Assembly: GCF_001642935.1 (NCBI RefSeq)
Contig: NZ_CP016761.1
Coordinates: forward strand, 558,001 to 622,000
Source of the DNA: Fictibacillus arsenicus
Lineage (GTDB): Bacteria > Bacillota > Bacilli > Bacillales > Fictibacillaceae
Direction: 5' to 3'
Length of the DNA stretch: 64,000 nucleotides
The notes below the pieces were generated by a model. It was not told the DNA's origin, ran no database searches, and saw nothing but the letters and a program-made list of their open reading frames with translations. A program made the translations under genes and the position numbers. Positions 1-8,741 of the stretch are shown here, piece by piece (the stretch's first letter is position 1; every line of letters starts with the position of its first letter).

Positions 1-1
1 A

Positions 2-1381
2 CCTACACCTGAGCTTTCTTTTGCAGTGAGATACTTAAAAGCGTATAGCGGTATTGTTATTACCGCGAGTCACAACCCTCCAGAATATAACGGTTATAAA
101 GTGTACGGACCAGATGGCGGACAGCTCCCGCCTAAAGAAGCGGATGAAGTGATCCAAAAGGTAAATGCAGTTGATGATGAACTATTAATAGATGTGAAGA
201 CTGAAGAAGAATTAAAAAATGCAGGTTTAATCGAAGTAATCGGTGAAGAGATTGATAAAGCTTATATGGAACAGCTTACTAAGATCAGCTTGAACCGTGA
301 AGTTATTAAAGAAATGCATGATTTAAGCATTGTTTTTACTCCGCTGCATGGAACAGCTAATACACCAGTAAGAGAAGGACTCAAGCAGCTTGGATTTACG
401 AATGTGACTGTTGTCAAAGAGCAAGAGCAGCCTGATCCGAATTTTTCTACAGTAAAATCACCTAATCCTGAAGAACATGCTGCATTTGAACTGGCTATTC
501 AGTATGGAAAAGAAAATGATGCTGAAATCCTAATGGCAACTGATCCAGATGCAGACAGAGTCGGGATTGCAGTGAAAAATAATAAAGGTGAATATGAAAT
601 CTTAACGGGTAACCAAACGGGAGCCCTCATGCTGGAATACATTCTTTCTCAGCGTAAAGAAAAAGGCAGCCTTTGTTCTAAAGGTATCGTATTTAAAACA
701 ATTGTAACCTCAGAGTTAGGACGTGTTATTGCTGAATCTTATGGTTTAACATGTGAAGATACACTTACAGGGTTCAAATTTATTGGTGAAAAAATTAAAG
801 AATATGAAAAGAGCGGAGAACATTCCTTTATTTTCGGGTACGAAGAAAGCTATGGTTCATTAATTGGTGACTTTGTGCGTGATAAAGATGCTGTACAAGC
901 ATGTTTAATGGGTGCAGAAATGGCTGCATATTATAAAAAACAAGGCAAAACGCTTTATGATGCGTTAACGGATGTTTATGAAAAGTACGGTTATTATAAG
1001 GAAGGACTCGAATCTCTGACGTTAAAAGGAAAATCTGGCGCTGAGCAGATAGTAAACCTGCTTGCTGGATTTAGAGCTGATCTGCCGCTTGAGATCAACG
1101 GACAAAAGATGGATGTTACGGAGGATTATCAAGCAAGTATCCGATATACTATAGAAAGTGATACGAATGATGATATTATTCTTCCGAAATCAAATGTACT
1201 TAAATATAAGTTAGCTGACGGATCATGGTTCTGTGTAAGACCTTCAGGAACAGAACCGAAAATTAAGTTTTATTTCGGAGTACAAGCTAAATCAAATGAG
1301 AAAGCCAACGAAGCATTAGCTTCATTAAAGCAGGCTGTTATGGATTTGGTTCATGAACGAATGCAAAAGGTGGAACAATAA
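2..1381 (+). CDS. pgcA: Phosphoglucomutase/phosphomannomutase, 5' end cut by window
   Basis: Interconverts hexose 1- and 6-phosphates, feeding UDP-glucose and wall glycopolymer synthesis. The reading frame is open to the left edge, so this is the C-terminal ~459 residues of a protein usually near 580; the GTG at 26 is internal, not a start. The catalytic phosphoserine motif TASHNP, the metal loop DPDADR, the sugar-binding motif GYEESYG and the C-terminal phosphate-binding motif RPSGTEPK are all visible. The four-domain alpha-D-phosphohexomutase order is intact. A dispersed repeat begins about 55 bases after the stop. The PgcA-type assignment rests on motif spacing and overall similarity. Confidence 0.93.
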   Translation, partial: PTPELSFAVRYLKAYSGIVITASHNPPEYNGYKVYGPDGGQLPPKEADEVIQKVNAVDDELLIDVKTEEELKNAGLIEVIGEEIDKAYMEQLTKISLNREVIKEMHDLSIVFTPLHGTANTPVREGLKQLGFTNVTVVKEQEQPDPNFSTVKSPNPEEHAAFELAIQYGKENDAEILMATDPDADRVGIAVKNNKGEYEILTGNQTGALMLEYILSQRKEKGSLCSKGIVFKTIVTSELGRVIAESYGLTCEDTLTGFKFIGEKIKEYEKSGEHSFIFGYEESYGSLIGDFVRDKDAVQACLMGAEMAAYYKKQGKTLYDALTDVYEKYGYYKEGLESLTLKGKSGAEQIVNLLAGFRADLPLEINGQKMDVTEDYQASIRYTIESDTNDDIILPKSNVLKYKLADGSWFCVRPSGTEPKIKFYFGVQAKSNEKANEALASLKQAVMDLVHERMQKVEQ

Positions 1382-1436
1382 TAAATAATGAATGGCTGTA
1401 AGGCAGTGCCTGCAGCCAATTTCCATCTATAAATAT

Positions 1437-1658
1437 GGCTGTTTTCACAAGCTTTGTCGCTAACTGGAAATGGTTGATTTCCGCTCCAGGATGCTCGCTT
1501 TCCGCGGGGCGTGCGGTGAGCCTCCTCGCGCTTTGCGCCTTTAGGAGTCTCACCTGTCACCCTGATCCCGCAGGAGTCTCGCACCTTACGCTTCAATCAA
1601 CTTATCAACGAAGCGTATGCAAAAAGAGTCATAAGCAACCGTCTTTTAGAAAAGAGAC
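1437..1658 (+). repeat. Dispersed MITE-like repeat, copy R1
   Basis: Non-coding unit that starts GGCTGTTTTC, contains the GC-rich core CTCGCTTTCCGCGGGGC and ends with AGCAAC..CTTTTAGAAAA, which is roughly the inverted complement of the start. It fills most of the 356-base gap between pgcA and cstR, ending just before the cstR promoter. The same unit recurs at 5959, 31016, 53105, 58640, 61412 and 62390. Confidence 0.85.
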
Positions 1659-1672
1659 TTTAAATATAACGT

Positions 1673-1701
1673 TTGACATTAAAATTATAATGATGTAATA
1701 T
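1673..1701 (+). promoter_or_regulatory. SigA promoter of cstR
   Basis: TTGACA at 1673-1678, a 17-base spacer and TAATAT at 1696-1701. The -10 box runs directly into a CstR-type operator at 1700. Confidence 0.8.
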
Positions 1702-1715
1702 ACCCCTATAGGTAT
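1700..1715. promoter_or_regulatory. CstR-type operator 1
   Basis: ATACCCCTATAGGTAT, a 16-bp dyad overlapping the -10 region of the cstR promoter, so repressor binding would autoregulate cstR. The same dyad type occurs four more times in this operon. Confidence 0.8.
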
Positions 1716-1737
1716 TTTACGAAGAGGAGGTGCTGAT

Positions 1738-2001
1738 TTGGAATACACACAAGAAATGAAAAATCGTCTAAGAAGAATTGAGGGGCAAATTCGTGGTGTC
1801 TTGCGTATGTTAGAAGAAGAGCAAGATTGTAAAGCCGTTATCACACAGCTTTCTGCCTCACGAACTGCTATTGATCGTACGATTGGATTAATTGTCGGCA
1901 CGAACCTTGAGCAATGCTTGCGTGATCAAATGAAAAACGGAGAAGAAATGAACTCCGATCTTGTAAAAGAAGCCGTTCAGCTTCTTGTAAAAAGCCGCTA
2001 A
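1738..2001 (+). CDS. cstR: CsoR-family persulfide-sensing repressor (CstR/YrkD type)
   Basis: 87-residue all-helical DNA-binding repressor, TTG start after GAGGAGGTG. Of the three metal ligands of copper-sensing CsoR (Cys-His-Cys) only the two cysteines remain, C31 and C60. The position four before C60 is Asn56 instead of His. That Cys pair without His is the signature of CstR, in which persulfides crosslink the two thiols and release DNA. The neighbours are sulfur-transfer and persulfide-oxidation genes and the operators match CstR sites, so a persulfide sensor fits much better than a copper sensor. Operator 1 implies autoregulation. Confidence 0.92.
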   Translation: MEYTQEMKNRLRRIEGQIRGVLRMLEEEQDCKAVITQLSASRTAIDRTIGLIVGTNLEQCLRDQMKNGEEMNSDLVKEAVQLLVKSR

Positions 2002-2023
2002 TATCTGTCATAAGGATAGCCTG

Positions 2024-2052
2024 TTGACAGATTCTCTTTTATTATTTAATAT
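2024..2052 (+). promoter_or_regulatory. SigA promoter of the sulfur operon
   Basis: TTGACA 2024-2029, 17-base spacer, TAATAT 2047-2052. This is the same arrangement as the cstR promoter, with operator 2 starting inside the -10 box. Confidence 0.82.
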
Positions 2053-2066
2053 ACCCCTATGGGTAT
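2051..2066. promoter_or_regulatory. CstR-type operator 2
   Basis: ATACCCCTATGGGTAT, nearly perfect dyad covering the -10/+1 region of the operon promoter. Confidence 0.82.
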
Positions 2067-2094
2067 AATTTAATAAATTTTTTTGAGTTTTCAT

Positions 2095-2110
2095 ATACCT
2101 ATGCGGGTAT
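2095..2110. promoter_or_regulatory. CstR-type operator 3
   Basis: ATACCTATGCGGGTAT, in the 5' leader. It lies 44 bases (about four helical turns) after operator 2. Confidence 0.7.
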
Positions 2111-2145
2111 ATATGATTGGTTAAAAAAATATGGAGGTAATAAGC

Positions 2146-2718
2146 ATGAGTATTAAAGTAGATCAAGTTTTAGACTGTAAAGGGTTATCATGTCCAATGC
2201 CGATTGTACGTACGAAAAAAGCGATGGATCAGCTTGAGGCAGGTCAAGTTATTGAAGTTCAAGCAACAGACAAAGGTTCTCTAGCTGATATGCAAGGATG
2301 GGCAAGAAACACAGGAAACCAGTATTTAGGCACAAATGAAGAGGGAGATGTTCTTAAACATTACTTAAGAAAATCAAACCCTGGTGAAGTAAAAGAAGCA
2401 GCAAAGTATGAGCATACGATTCAGAACGATGAATTAGAAAAAGCTTTGGCTGAGAACAAAGACGGCATGATTTTGCTTGATGTGAGAGAACCTGCAGAAT
2501 ATGAGTTCAAGCGTATACCTGGGGCAGTATCTATTCCTTTGGGAGAACTTGAAAGCAAAATAGACACACTTGATAAAAATAAAGAAATCAATGTCATTTG
2601 TCGTACTGGCTCAAGAAGTGATATGGCTGCACAAATTTTATCTGAAAAAGGTTTTGAGCGTGTGAAAAACGTATTGCCTGGAATGACTGAATGGACTGGG
2701 CCTGTAGAAGAAAATTAA
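2146..2718 (+). CDS. yrkF: TusA-rhodanese fusion sulfurtransferase (YrkF type)
   Basis: 190 residues. Residues ~5-75 are a TusA/SirA domain with the sulfur-carrying Cys16 in GLSCPMPI. Residues ~85-187 are a rhodanese with active-site Cys152 in the loop CRTGSR. It should relay persulfide sulfur between low-molecular thiols, TusA/DsrE partners and the dioxygenase encoded next. The start is taken at 2146 because GGAGGTAA lies at 2133-2140; an in-frame ATG at 2131 overlaps that site and would lack its own. First gene behind the CstR-controlled promoter. The fusion order matches B. subtilis YrkF; the S. aureus counterpart is CstA. Confidence 0.92.
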   Translation: MSIKVDQVLDCKGLSCPMPIVRTKKAMDQLEAGQVIEVQATDKGSLADMQGWARNTGNQYLGTNEEGDVLKHYLRKSNPGEVKEAAKYEHTIQNDELEKALAENKDGMILLDVREPAEYEFKRIPGAVSIPLGELESKIDTLDKNKEINVICRTGSRSDMAAQILSEKGFERVKNVLPGMTEWTGPVEEN

Positions 2719-2736
2719 AAAATTTTAATTGAAAAT

Positions 2737-2752
2737 ATACCTGGGGAGGTAT
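2737..2752. promoter_or_regulatory. CstR-type operator 4, overlapping a ribosome site
   Basis: ATACCTGGGGAGGTAT. Its right half contains GGGGAGGT, the Shine-Dalgarno sequence of the next gene (ATG at 2761), so one half-site may be constrained by translation. Confidence 0.5.
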
Positions 2753-2760
2753 TTGATAAA

Positions 2761-3885
2761 ATGGTTAAAGCATTAACAGCTAAAGAAGTAGCAAAACGTG
2801 TTGTTGAAGGCAAAATGTTTATTCTAGATGTTCGTAATGAAAGTGATTTTAAAGACTGGAAAATCGAAGGTAAAGATATTGAGTCAATCAACCGTCCGTA
2901 TTTCGATCTAATTGATGGTGTAGAGGATGTATTGGAACACCTTCCAAAAGAAGAAGTGTTGGTTGTTTGTGCTAAAGAAGGATCTTCTGTAATGGTAGCA
3001 GAGATGCTTGATGAAGCAGGAATTAAAGATGTTTATTACCTTGAAGGCGGTATGAAGGCTTGGAGCGAATACTTGTTGCCCGTGAAGATCGGCGACTTAA
3101 AGGATGGCGGTTCAATCTATCAATTCAACCGTATCGGTAAAGGCTGCCTTTCTTACCTTGTTGAATCAAACGGAGAAGCAGCGATCATTGATTCTGCTCG
3201 TACAATTGAAGCTTATGAAGATTTTGCTAAAGAAAACAATATTGAAATTAAGCACATGATCGATACACACCTTCATGCTGACCACATTTCTGGCGGACGC
3301 CGTCTTGCGGAAAAAACTAACGCAACTTACTGGCTGCCTCCAAAAGATGCTGAAGAAGTAACTTTCTCTTATGAAGCATTAGAAGAAGACAAAGACATTA
3401 CGATCGGTAATACAAAGATTGAAATTCAGCCGCTTTATACTCCAGGTCATACGATCGGAAGTACTTCTATGATCGTTGACGGACAATACTTGCTTTCTGG
3501 AGATATTCTGTTTGTTGATTCAATCGGACGTCCAGACCTTGCTGGTAAAGCTGAGGACTGGGTAAGCGATCTGCATGATTCTTTATACAACAAATACAAC
3601 AATCTTTCAAAAGATCTAATTGTATTGCCAGCTCACTTTGGTAAAATCAGCGAACTTGATGAAAAAGGTGCTGTTCAAGCTCCTCTAGGCGAGCTGTTTG
3701 AAAAGAACGAAGGGTTAAATATCGAAAGCGATGATGAATTCCGCAGAGCTGTAACAGAAAACTTACCGCCACAGCCTAATGCATATCAAGAAATCCGTCA
3801 GACAAACATGGGGAAAATCGATCCAACAACTGACGAACAGCGCGAGATGGAAATTGGTCCAAACCGCTGTGCAATCACTGAGTAA
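2761..3885 (+). CDS. yrkH: Rhodanese-metallo-beta-lactamase fusion, persulfide dioxygenase (YrkH/CstB type)
   Basis: 374 residues. The N-terminal rhodanese (~1-105) has Cys70 in the loop CAKEGSS. A metallo-beta-lactamase domain follows (~110-330) with HLHADH at 170-175, His230, Asp248 and His292. Persulfide dioxygenases use the His/His/Asp set to bind one iron and oxidise persulfides to sulfite; the rhodanese then moves sulfur onto sulfite to give thiosulfate. The Cys near the C-terminus (NRCAITE) is unexplained. Together with the TusA, DsrE and TauE neighbours it forms a sulfide/persulfide clearing pathway. The domain order, rhodanese first, differs from S. aureus CstB as I recall it. Confidence 0.9.
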   Translation: MVKALTAKEVAKRVVEGKMFILDVRNESDFKDWKIEGKDIESINRPYFDLIDGVEDVLEHLPKEEVLVVCAKEGSSVMVAEMLDEAGIKDVYYLEGGMKAWSEYLLPVKIGDLKDGGSIYQFNRIGKGCLSYLVESNGEAAIIDSARTIEAYEDFAKENNIEIKHMIDTHLHADHISGGRRLAEKTNATYWLPPKDAEEVTFSYEALEEDKDITIGNTKIEIQPLYTPGHTIGSTSMIVDGQYLLSGDILFVDSIGRPDLAGKAEDWVSDLHDSLYNKYNNLSKDLIVLPAHFGKISELDEKGAVQAPLGELFEKNEGLNIESDDEFRRAVTENLPPQPNAYQEIRQTNMGKIDPTTDEQREMEIGPNRCAITE

Positions 3886-3927
3886 ATAAAACAAAACTTA
3901 AACTAAAATTACCAGGAGGTTCTTCAA

Positions 3928-4155
3928 ATGAACGTAAAACAAACTTTAGACACAAAAGGGTTATCTTGCCCAATGCCAATCGTAAAAACAAAAAAAGCAA
4001 TGGATGGTCTTGCTAGCGGAGGCATCTTAGAAGTACTTGCAACTGATAAAGGTGCAGTAAATGACTTATCAGCATGGTCAAAATCATCTGGTCATGAATT
4101 ATTAGACCATAAAGAAGAAGACGGCGTATTCAAGTTCTATATTCAAAAAGGGTAA
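3928..4155 (+). CDS. yrkI: TusA-family sulfur carrier (YrkI type)
   Basis: 75-residue single-domain TusA/SirA protein with the carrier cysteine in GLSCPMPI. Closely resembles the TusA half of the fusion two genes upstream (shared GLSCPMPIV and TKKAMD), suggesting duplication. AGGAGG precedes the ATG by 8 bases. Probably accepts persulfide sulfur and hands it to DsrE or a rhodanese in the same operon. Confidence 0.92.
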   Translation: MNVKQTLDTKGLSCPMPIVKTKKAMDGLASGGILEVLATDKGAVNDLSAWSKSSGHELLDHKEEDGVFKFYIQKG

Positions 4156-4170
4156 AAAAATTTTAAATGC

Positions 4171-4194
4171 AAGGATACCTATATAGGTATCCTT
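4171..4194. promoter_or_regulatory. CstR-type operator 5 inside a perfect 24-bp palindrome
   Basis: The core ATACCTATATAGGTAT (4175-4190) is perfectly symmetric and the symmetry extends four more bases each side. It lies between yrkI and yrkE inside the operon. There is no T-run after it and no -10 box before the ATG at 4216, so it fits neither a terminator nor an obvious promoter. Confidence 0.72.
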
Positions 4195-4215
4195 GACAAA
4201 AGGGAGAGTTGGAAA

Positions 4216-4698
4216 ATGGAACAAACACAAGATAAATCAACAATGGTCGTATTCAGCGGTGATCTTGATAAAGCGATGGCGAGTTTTATTATCGCAACAG
4301 GTGCAGCTGCTATGGGGAAACAAGTGACGATGTTCTTTACATTCTGGGGATTAAACATCTTAAGAAAAGAAGAATACGTAAATGTGAAGAAAACATTCAT
4401 GGATAAAATGTTCGCGAAAATGATGCCAAGAGGACCTGAAAAACTTGGTATTTCTAAAATGAACTATGGCGGTCTAGGCGGAAAGATGATGAAGTATACG
4501 ATGAAAAAGAAAAACATTGTAACGCTTAAAGAATTAATCGAGATGGCTCAAGACCTAGATGTGAAGATGGTTGCATGTACAATGTCTATGGATGTTATGG
4601 GTATTACGAAAGATGAGCTTATTGATGGTCTTGATTATGCTGGTGTAGCTTCTTACCTTGCTGATGCAGATGAGTCCAAGATCAACTTGTTTATCTAA
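4216..4698 (+). CDS. yrkE: DsrE/DsrF-like sulfur-relay protein (YrkE type)
   Basis: 160 residues, the family length. DsrE2-like proteins carry sulfur on one cysteine; here the only clear candidate is in MVACTMSMDV near residue 121. The strongly basic Met-rich middle (MKYTMKKKN) is typical of this subfamily. It probably exchanges sulfur with TusA proteins of the same operon and may be membrane-associated. GGGAGAG precedes the ATG. Confidence 0.87.
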   Translation: MEQTQDKSTMVVFSGDLDKAMASFIIATGAAAMGKQVTMFFTFWGLNILRKEEYVNVKKTFMDKMFAKMMPRGPEKLGISKMNYGGLGGKMMKYTMKKKNIVTLKELIEMAQDLDVKMVACTMSMDVMGITKDELIDGLDYAGVASYLADADESKINLFI

Positions 4699-4726
4699 AT
4701 AAAATCAGCCATGGGGGAGTGAAGTC

Positions 4727-5506
4727 ATGGAATTAGGATTCATAATAACGATTTTTTTAATAGGCTTTATAGGTTCTTTTATATCCGGAATGGTAGGGAT
4801 CGGCGGATCGATCATCAAGTATCCAATGCTTCTATATATTCCAGCTATGCTAGGCTTCACAGCATACTCGGCTCATGAGGTTTCAGGTATAAGTGCGGTT
4901 CAAGTTTTTTTCGCTACTATAGGTGGGGTTTGGGCTTATCGTAAAGGCGGTTATTTGAACAAGACTCTTATTATCTATATGGGTTCAGCTATTCTGTTAG
5001 GAAGCTTTATTGGCGGATATGGTTCACAGGCAATGTCAGAGGGACAGATTAATATCGTATATGCAGTATTAGCGACGATAGCAGCTGTAATGATGCTTAT
5101 TCCTAAGAAGGGCATTGATGACATTCCATTAGATCAAGTGAAGTTTAATAAATGGCTGGCAGCGGGACTCGCATTTATTGTAGGTGTAGCAGCAGGTATA
5201 GTAGGTGCAGCTGGAGCGTTTATCCTTGTTCCGATCATGTTGGTTGTTCTTAAGATACCAACTCGAATGACGATTGCCACATCACTTGCTATCACCTTCA
5301 TTTCATCAATCGGTGCAACGATTGGTAAGATCACGACTGGTCAAGTATTGTTATGGCCAGCAGTCATCATGGTAGTAGCAAGTCTGATCGCGTCTCCGCT
5401 TGGAGCTCAATTCGGTAAAAAAATAAATACAAAAATCCTTCAATTCATCTTAGCTGCACTAATTATTGCAACGTCAATTAAGATTTGGCTAGATATTTTA
5501 GGATAA
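4727..5506 (+). CDS. yrkJ: TauE/SafE-family sulfite/sulfur-anion exporter (YrkJ type)
   Basis: 259-residue integral membrane protein with about eight hydrophobic segments in two halves. Each half starts with a Gly-rich motif ([14 protein letters not shown] near residue 20, [13 protein letters not shown] near 160), the TauE/SafE signature. In this setting the likely cargo is sulfite or thiosulfate made by the dioxygenase-rhodanese. GGGGAGTG precedes the ATG. Its TAA is followed immediately by the DUF302 region. Confidence 0.9.
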   Translation: MELGFIITIFLIGFIGSFISGMVGIGGSIIKYPMLLYIPAMLGFTAYSAHEVSGISAVQVFFATIGGVWAYRKGGYLNKTLIIYMGSAILLGSFIGGYGSQAMSEGQINIVYAVLATIAAVMMLIPKKGIDDIPLDQVKFNKWLAAGLAFIVGVAAGIVGAAGAFILVPIMLVVLKIPTRMTIATSLAITFISSIGATIGKITTGQVLLWPAVIMVVASLIASPLGAQFGKKINTKILQFILAALIIATSIKIWLDILG

Positions 5507-5569
5507 ATGTTTGCCTGTTCATCAATTAGGCAAGACATACTAAGAAAGACACAAACAAGGGAGATGCTT

Positions 5570-5953
5570 ATGTTTCATTACACAGTCGAGACAACAATGA
5601 CAATGGAAGAAGCGGCTCAAAAATTAGAGGAACAGTTAAAAGAAGAAAAGTTCGGTGTGCTATGGCAGTTTAACGTAAAAGAAAAGCTGCAGGAAAAAGG
5701 ACTGGACTATAACGATGATTTTCTTATTTTAGAGGTATGCAACCCACATGAAGCGAAGGAAGTTCTGACACAGAATAAGATGATCGGATATTTCTTGCCT
5801 TGTAAAATGGTGTTGTATACAGATGAGGGGAAGACGAAAATCGGAATGCCGAAGCCGACTGAGTTTGTAAAACTGCTCAACGACCAAGACCTAGAACAAA
5901 AAGCAAAAGACATTGAAGACCGATTGATCGCATGTATGGATAAAACCGTTTGA
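5570..5953 (+). CDS. DUF302 family protein
   Basis: 127-residue soluble protein of the DUF302 fold, often found next to rhodanese/TusA genes; molecular function unknown. ATG 5570 is chosen because AAGGGAG lies 7 bases upstream. The frame stays open upstream to an ATG at 5507 directly after yrkJ, but that stretch (FACSSIRQD...) is not DUF302-like. Two cysteines (LEVCNP, FLPCKM) could take part in sulfur transfer. Last gene of the operon; a dispersed repeat starts 5 bases after the stop. Confidence 0.8.
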   Translation: MFHYTVETTMTMEEAAQKLEEQLKEEKFGVLWQFNVKEKLQEKGLDYNDDFLILEVCNPHEAKEVLTQNKMIGYFLPCKMVLYTDEGKTKIGMPKPTEFVKLLNDQDLEQKAKDIEDRLIACMDKTV

Positions 5954-5958
5954 TTAAA

Positions 5959-6180
5959 GGCTCTTTTCAAGAAGATTGTTGCATATGATTCTTTTTATGA
6001 AGACACTTCGTTGACATGTTGATTGGAGTGCAAGGTGCGAGACTCCTGCGGGATCAGCGGGACAGGTGAGACTCCTAAGGGTGCAAAGCGCCGAGGAGGC
6101 TCACCGCACGCCCCGCGGAAAGCGAGCATCCTGGAGCGGAAATCAACCACTTCTAATAGCAGCATCGTTGCAAAAACAGT
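5959..6180 (-). repeat. Dispersed MITE-like repeat, copy R2
   Basis: Inverted orientation relative to R1, the two bracketing the sulfur operon. Begins GGCTCTTTTC, carries the core GCCCCGCGGAAAGCGAGC and ends GTTGCAAAAACAG. It fills the gap between the DUF302 gene and the YitT terminator. Confidence 0.85.
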
Positions 6181-6192
6181 TTTATTTTAAAA

Positions 6193-6219
6193 AAAGAGCC
6201 TGTCTGGGGCTCTTTCTTT
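6193..6219. terminator. Terminator between repeat R2 and the YitT gene
   Basis: Stem AAAGAGCC/GGCTCTTT with a 7-base loop and A/T runs on both sides; serves the minus-strand YitT gene and could act in both directions. Confidence 0.75.
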
Positions 6220-6805
6220 ATGTGCTCTTGTAAAATTGGATTGACCGGATAAGTGTCATTGTCATCGTTGCAAACCCTACCGAAAGAATTGTAACGAGGG
6301 AATAAAATAAAATCCCTTCTCCCATCACATAAAGCCCAGCTAATATAACGGCTGCATCGATCAAAAAAATGACCATGCCGACATTTATCGAAAGCCAGCG
6401 TGATACGAAAAGTGCCAGCAGATCAGTTCCGCCAGTACTTGTTTCGTGCCTCAGCATCCAGCCAATACCTGTTCCAATAAACAAACCGCCAATTACAGAA
6501 CTCTCAATGATTGAAACAGAAAACATACCTCTTAATGGAGTCAAAAGATCAATGATTAAGGAAGAAACTAAGAGACCATGAATGCTGTTAATAAAATAGC
6601 GGCGTTCGAGCTTCCATGCTATAAGATATATAGGAATGCTTAATAAAATCAGGGTTAGACCAACTTTATAGCCCCATACATATTTTACGATAAGACTGAT
6701 CCCGATCATCCCGCCATCCAGTAAATGAAAAGGGACAATAAATCCATTTATTCCTATACCGAGCAGCACGCTGCCCAAAAAGATTGCTACAGTACGTTTC
6801 ATCAT
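6218..6805 (-). CDS. YitT family membrane protein, short form
   Basis: About 195 residues with five to six hydrophobic segments and the conserved signatures FHLLDGGMIGIS and ETSTGGTDLLAL of the YitT/YpjC membrane domain. The soluble DUF2179 domain that normally follows is absent; the protein ends right after the last membrane segment. Function unknown. Start taken at the paired ATGs (6805/6802) with AGGGATG upstream; an ATG at 6814 is also in frame. Monocistronic. Confidence 0.8.
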   Translation of the reverse strand: MMKRTVAIFLGSVLLGIGINGFIVPFHLLDGGMIGISLIVKYVWGYKVGLTLILLSIPIYLIAWKLERRYFINSIHGLLVSSLIIDLLTPLRGMFSVSIIESSVIGGLFIGTGIGWMLRHETSTGGTDLLALFVSRWLSINVGMVIFLIDAAVILAGLYVMGEGILFYSLVTILSVGFATMTMTLIRSIQFYKST

Positions 6806-6890
6806 GGCAATCATCCCTGTCTAATGTGATTACTAGATAATATGCGGGTTTGTCCAGGAATAGTCATTATGGCGAGCGGTTGACATACAA

Positions 6891-6916
6891 AATCCCCCTG
6901 CTATTCAGCAGGGGGA
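6891..6916 (-). terminator. Terminator of the ars operon
   Basis: AATCCCCCTGC / GCAGGGGGAT stem with a 6-base loop. Read on the minus strand it lies 8 bases after the arsI stop and is followed by a short T-run. Confidence 0.85.
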
Positions 6917-6923
6917 TGTGCGT

Positions 6924-7388
6924 TTATTTCTTTGTGAATCCTAATTGAATCGTTTGCGGTTTTTGTGGCGGAGCACAGCAAAGTGACAGATCGCGTGCAT
7001 CTCCAGCAGATTCAAACTTAGAGTCTTCTTTCGTGTAGAAGATCTCCCAAGCGTTGCCGTCCGGATCATAGATCCATACCTTATCTTGAACGGCATAGCA
7101 GCATGTCGTGTCCATCTCGTCGATTAATAACAGACCTGCTTTACGAAGACGTTCACCCATAGCGAGTACGTCTTCTGTGTTATTTACTTGAAAACCTAAG
7201 TGGTTCAGCACGCCTTCTTTTTCGAAGGGACGCACATTCAGGGAAAAGTGTAGTCCTGGTTCATCCAGTTCGAATTTTGCATAGTTTTCTTTTACTTTTG
7301 CTGGTTCTTGCCCGAAAAAGTTTTTATAAAACTCAAGTGATTTCTCTAAATTTGAACAGTTAACAGCAACATGCATACGTTGGATCAT
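6924..7388 (-). CDS. arsI: ArsI/CadI-family dioxygenase, organoarsenical C-As lyase
   Basis: 154-residue two-module glyoxalase/dioxygenase-fold protein. Predicted metal ligands are His6, His63 and Glu115; the vicinal pair Cys96-Cys97 is the trivalent-arsenic site of ArsI. A second Cys pair, 137-138, lies in the C-terminal tail. ArsI uses Fe(II) and O2 to cleave the methyl-As bond of trivalent methylarsenicals. ATG 7388 is preferred (AGGAG about ten bases upstream); a GTG at 7397 sits inside that site. Third gene after arsR and arsB, 18 bases downstream of arsB. The related CadI cadmium-induced proteins share the fold, but the Cys pair and context favour arsenic. Confidence 0.88.
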   Translation of the reverse strand: MIQRMHVAVNCSNLEKSLEFYKNFFGQEPAKVKENYAKFELDEPGLHFSLNVRPFEKEGVLNHLGFQVNNTEDVLAMGERLRKAGLLLIDEMDTTCCYAVQDKVWIYDPDGNAWEIFYTKEDSKFESAGDARDLSLCCAPPQKPQTIQLGFTKK

Positions 7389-7406
7389 GATTTGCACTCT
7401 CCTTTT

Positions 7407-8708
7407 TTATGATAATAGCAATAGCCATAGATATAGGCCGGTTAAAGTAATAAACAATGTTGGAACCGTTAGAAGGATACCAATTTTAAAGTAATAGCCC
7501 CACGTGATTTTTACACCCTTTTTAGATAAAACGTGCAGCCATAAGAGGGTTGCTAATGACCCAATAGGTGTAATCTTTGGTCCAAGATCTGAACCAATAA
7601 CGTTTGCGTAAATCAATGCTTCGCGGATAACACCAGAAGTTTCTGTACCTTGAATAGCTAAAGCGTCAATCATTACAGTCGGCATGTTATTCATTACCGA
7701 TGAAAGAATCGCTGCGATAAAGCCCATACCGATCGTAGCAGCAAACAATCCTTGGTCTGCAACAACTTGAATTACGTTTCCGAGCATATCAGTAAGTCCT
7801 GCATTACGAAGACCATAAACAACTACATACATACCGATTGAGAATACGACAACCGTCCAAGGTGCGTCTTTAACGACTTTTTTCGTTTCGATAGCTGGAC
7901 TTTTACGAGCAGCTAAGATAAATATTAGTGCTGCAGCTCCTGCAATAAATGATACAGGAATACCGATAAATTCACTTGTTAAATAACCTGCTAAAAGAAC
8001 AGCAAGGATCACCCATGATAGCTTGAAAAGCTTCTGATCACGAATGGCTTCTTTCGGTTTTTTTAATTGGGAAAGATCATAGTTTTCAGGGATATCTTTA
8101 CCGAAAAAGATAAGCAGAACAAGCATGCTCGCTATTAAAGAAAAGAAGTTCGGTATGATCATCCGGCTTGCGTATTCAACGAATCCGATGTTGAAAAAAT
8201 CAGCTGAAACAATGTTTACTAAGTTTGACACGACAAGCGGCAAAGAAGTCGTATCTGCAATAAATCCGCTCGCCATAATAAAAGGAAGAACCATTGATTC
8301 TTTGAAATTAAGTGCGCGGACTTGTGCAAGTACGATTGGTGTCAGGATTAATGCTGCACCATCGTTAGCGAAGAATGCGGAAACAGCAGCTCCAAGAAGG
8401 ATGACATATGTAAACATCTTCTTGCCGTTCCCGCCAGCAAGTCTTGCCATATGAAGGGCAGACCATTCAAAAAAGCCGATTTCGTCCAAAATGATCGATA
8501 TGAGAATGATCGCAACAAAAGCTAATGTTGCGTTCCAAACGATACCTGTAACGGTCCAGACGTCTGCAGGACTTACGACTTTTAGAAGAAGTGCAATAGT
8601 CGCACCGATTGTAGCAGACCATCCGATTGAAAGACCTCTAGGCTGCCAGATAACAAAAGTAATCGTAACTAGAAATACAGCGAAGGCCGTAATCGCCATG
8701 CTGTCCAT
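7407..8708 (-). CDS. arsB: Arsenite efflux permease ArsB
   Basis: 433-residue membrane antiporter with about 12 segments, belonging to the ArsB/NhaD ion transporter superfamily. Conserved parts include [14 protein letters not shown] near residue 115 and the repeat-related [12 protein letters not shown] and [19 protein letters not shown] in the second half. It expels As(III)/Sb(III) after ArsC reduces arsenate. Second gene of arsR-arsB-arsI, with GGGGGAATTG before the ATG. Its single-gene pump form needs no ArsA ATPase, and none is seen. Confidence 0.95.
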   Translation of the reverse strand: MDSMAITAFAVFLVTITFVIWQPRGLSIGWSATIGATIALLLKVVSPADVWTVTGIVWNATLAFVAIILISIILDEIGFFEWSALHMARLAGGNGKKMFTYVILLGAAVSAFFANDGAALILTPIVLAQVRALNFKESMVLPFIMASGFIADTTSLPLVVSNLVNIVSADFFNIGFVEYASRMIIPNFFSLIASMLVLLIFFGKDIPENYDLSQLKKPKEAIRDQKLFKLSWVILAVLLAGYLTSEFIGIPVSFIAGAAALIFILAARKSPAIETKKVVKDAPWTVVVFSIGMYVVVYGLRNAGLTDMLGNVIQVVADQGLFAATIGMGFIAAILSSVMNNMPTVMIDALAIQGTETSGVIREALIYANVIGSDLGPKITPIGSLATLLWLHVLSKKGVKITWGYYFKIGILLTVPTLFITLTGLYLWLLLLS

Positions 8709-8741
8709 ATCAATTCCCCCAATTGCTCCTGATTTTCTATG

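Noticed and set aside
1338-1698. Several 70-90 codon frames across repeat R1 (both strands)
   Set aside because: They arise from the GC-rich repeat core, recur at each repeat copy in differing frames, and lack ribosome sites.
4171-4200. Perfect palindrome as a transcription terminator, or TTGACA at 4193 as a promoter
   Set aside because: There is no T-run after the palindrome, and only 17 bases separate TTGACA from the ATG at 4216, leaving no room for a -10 box and start site. The CstR operator reading fits better.
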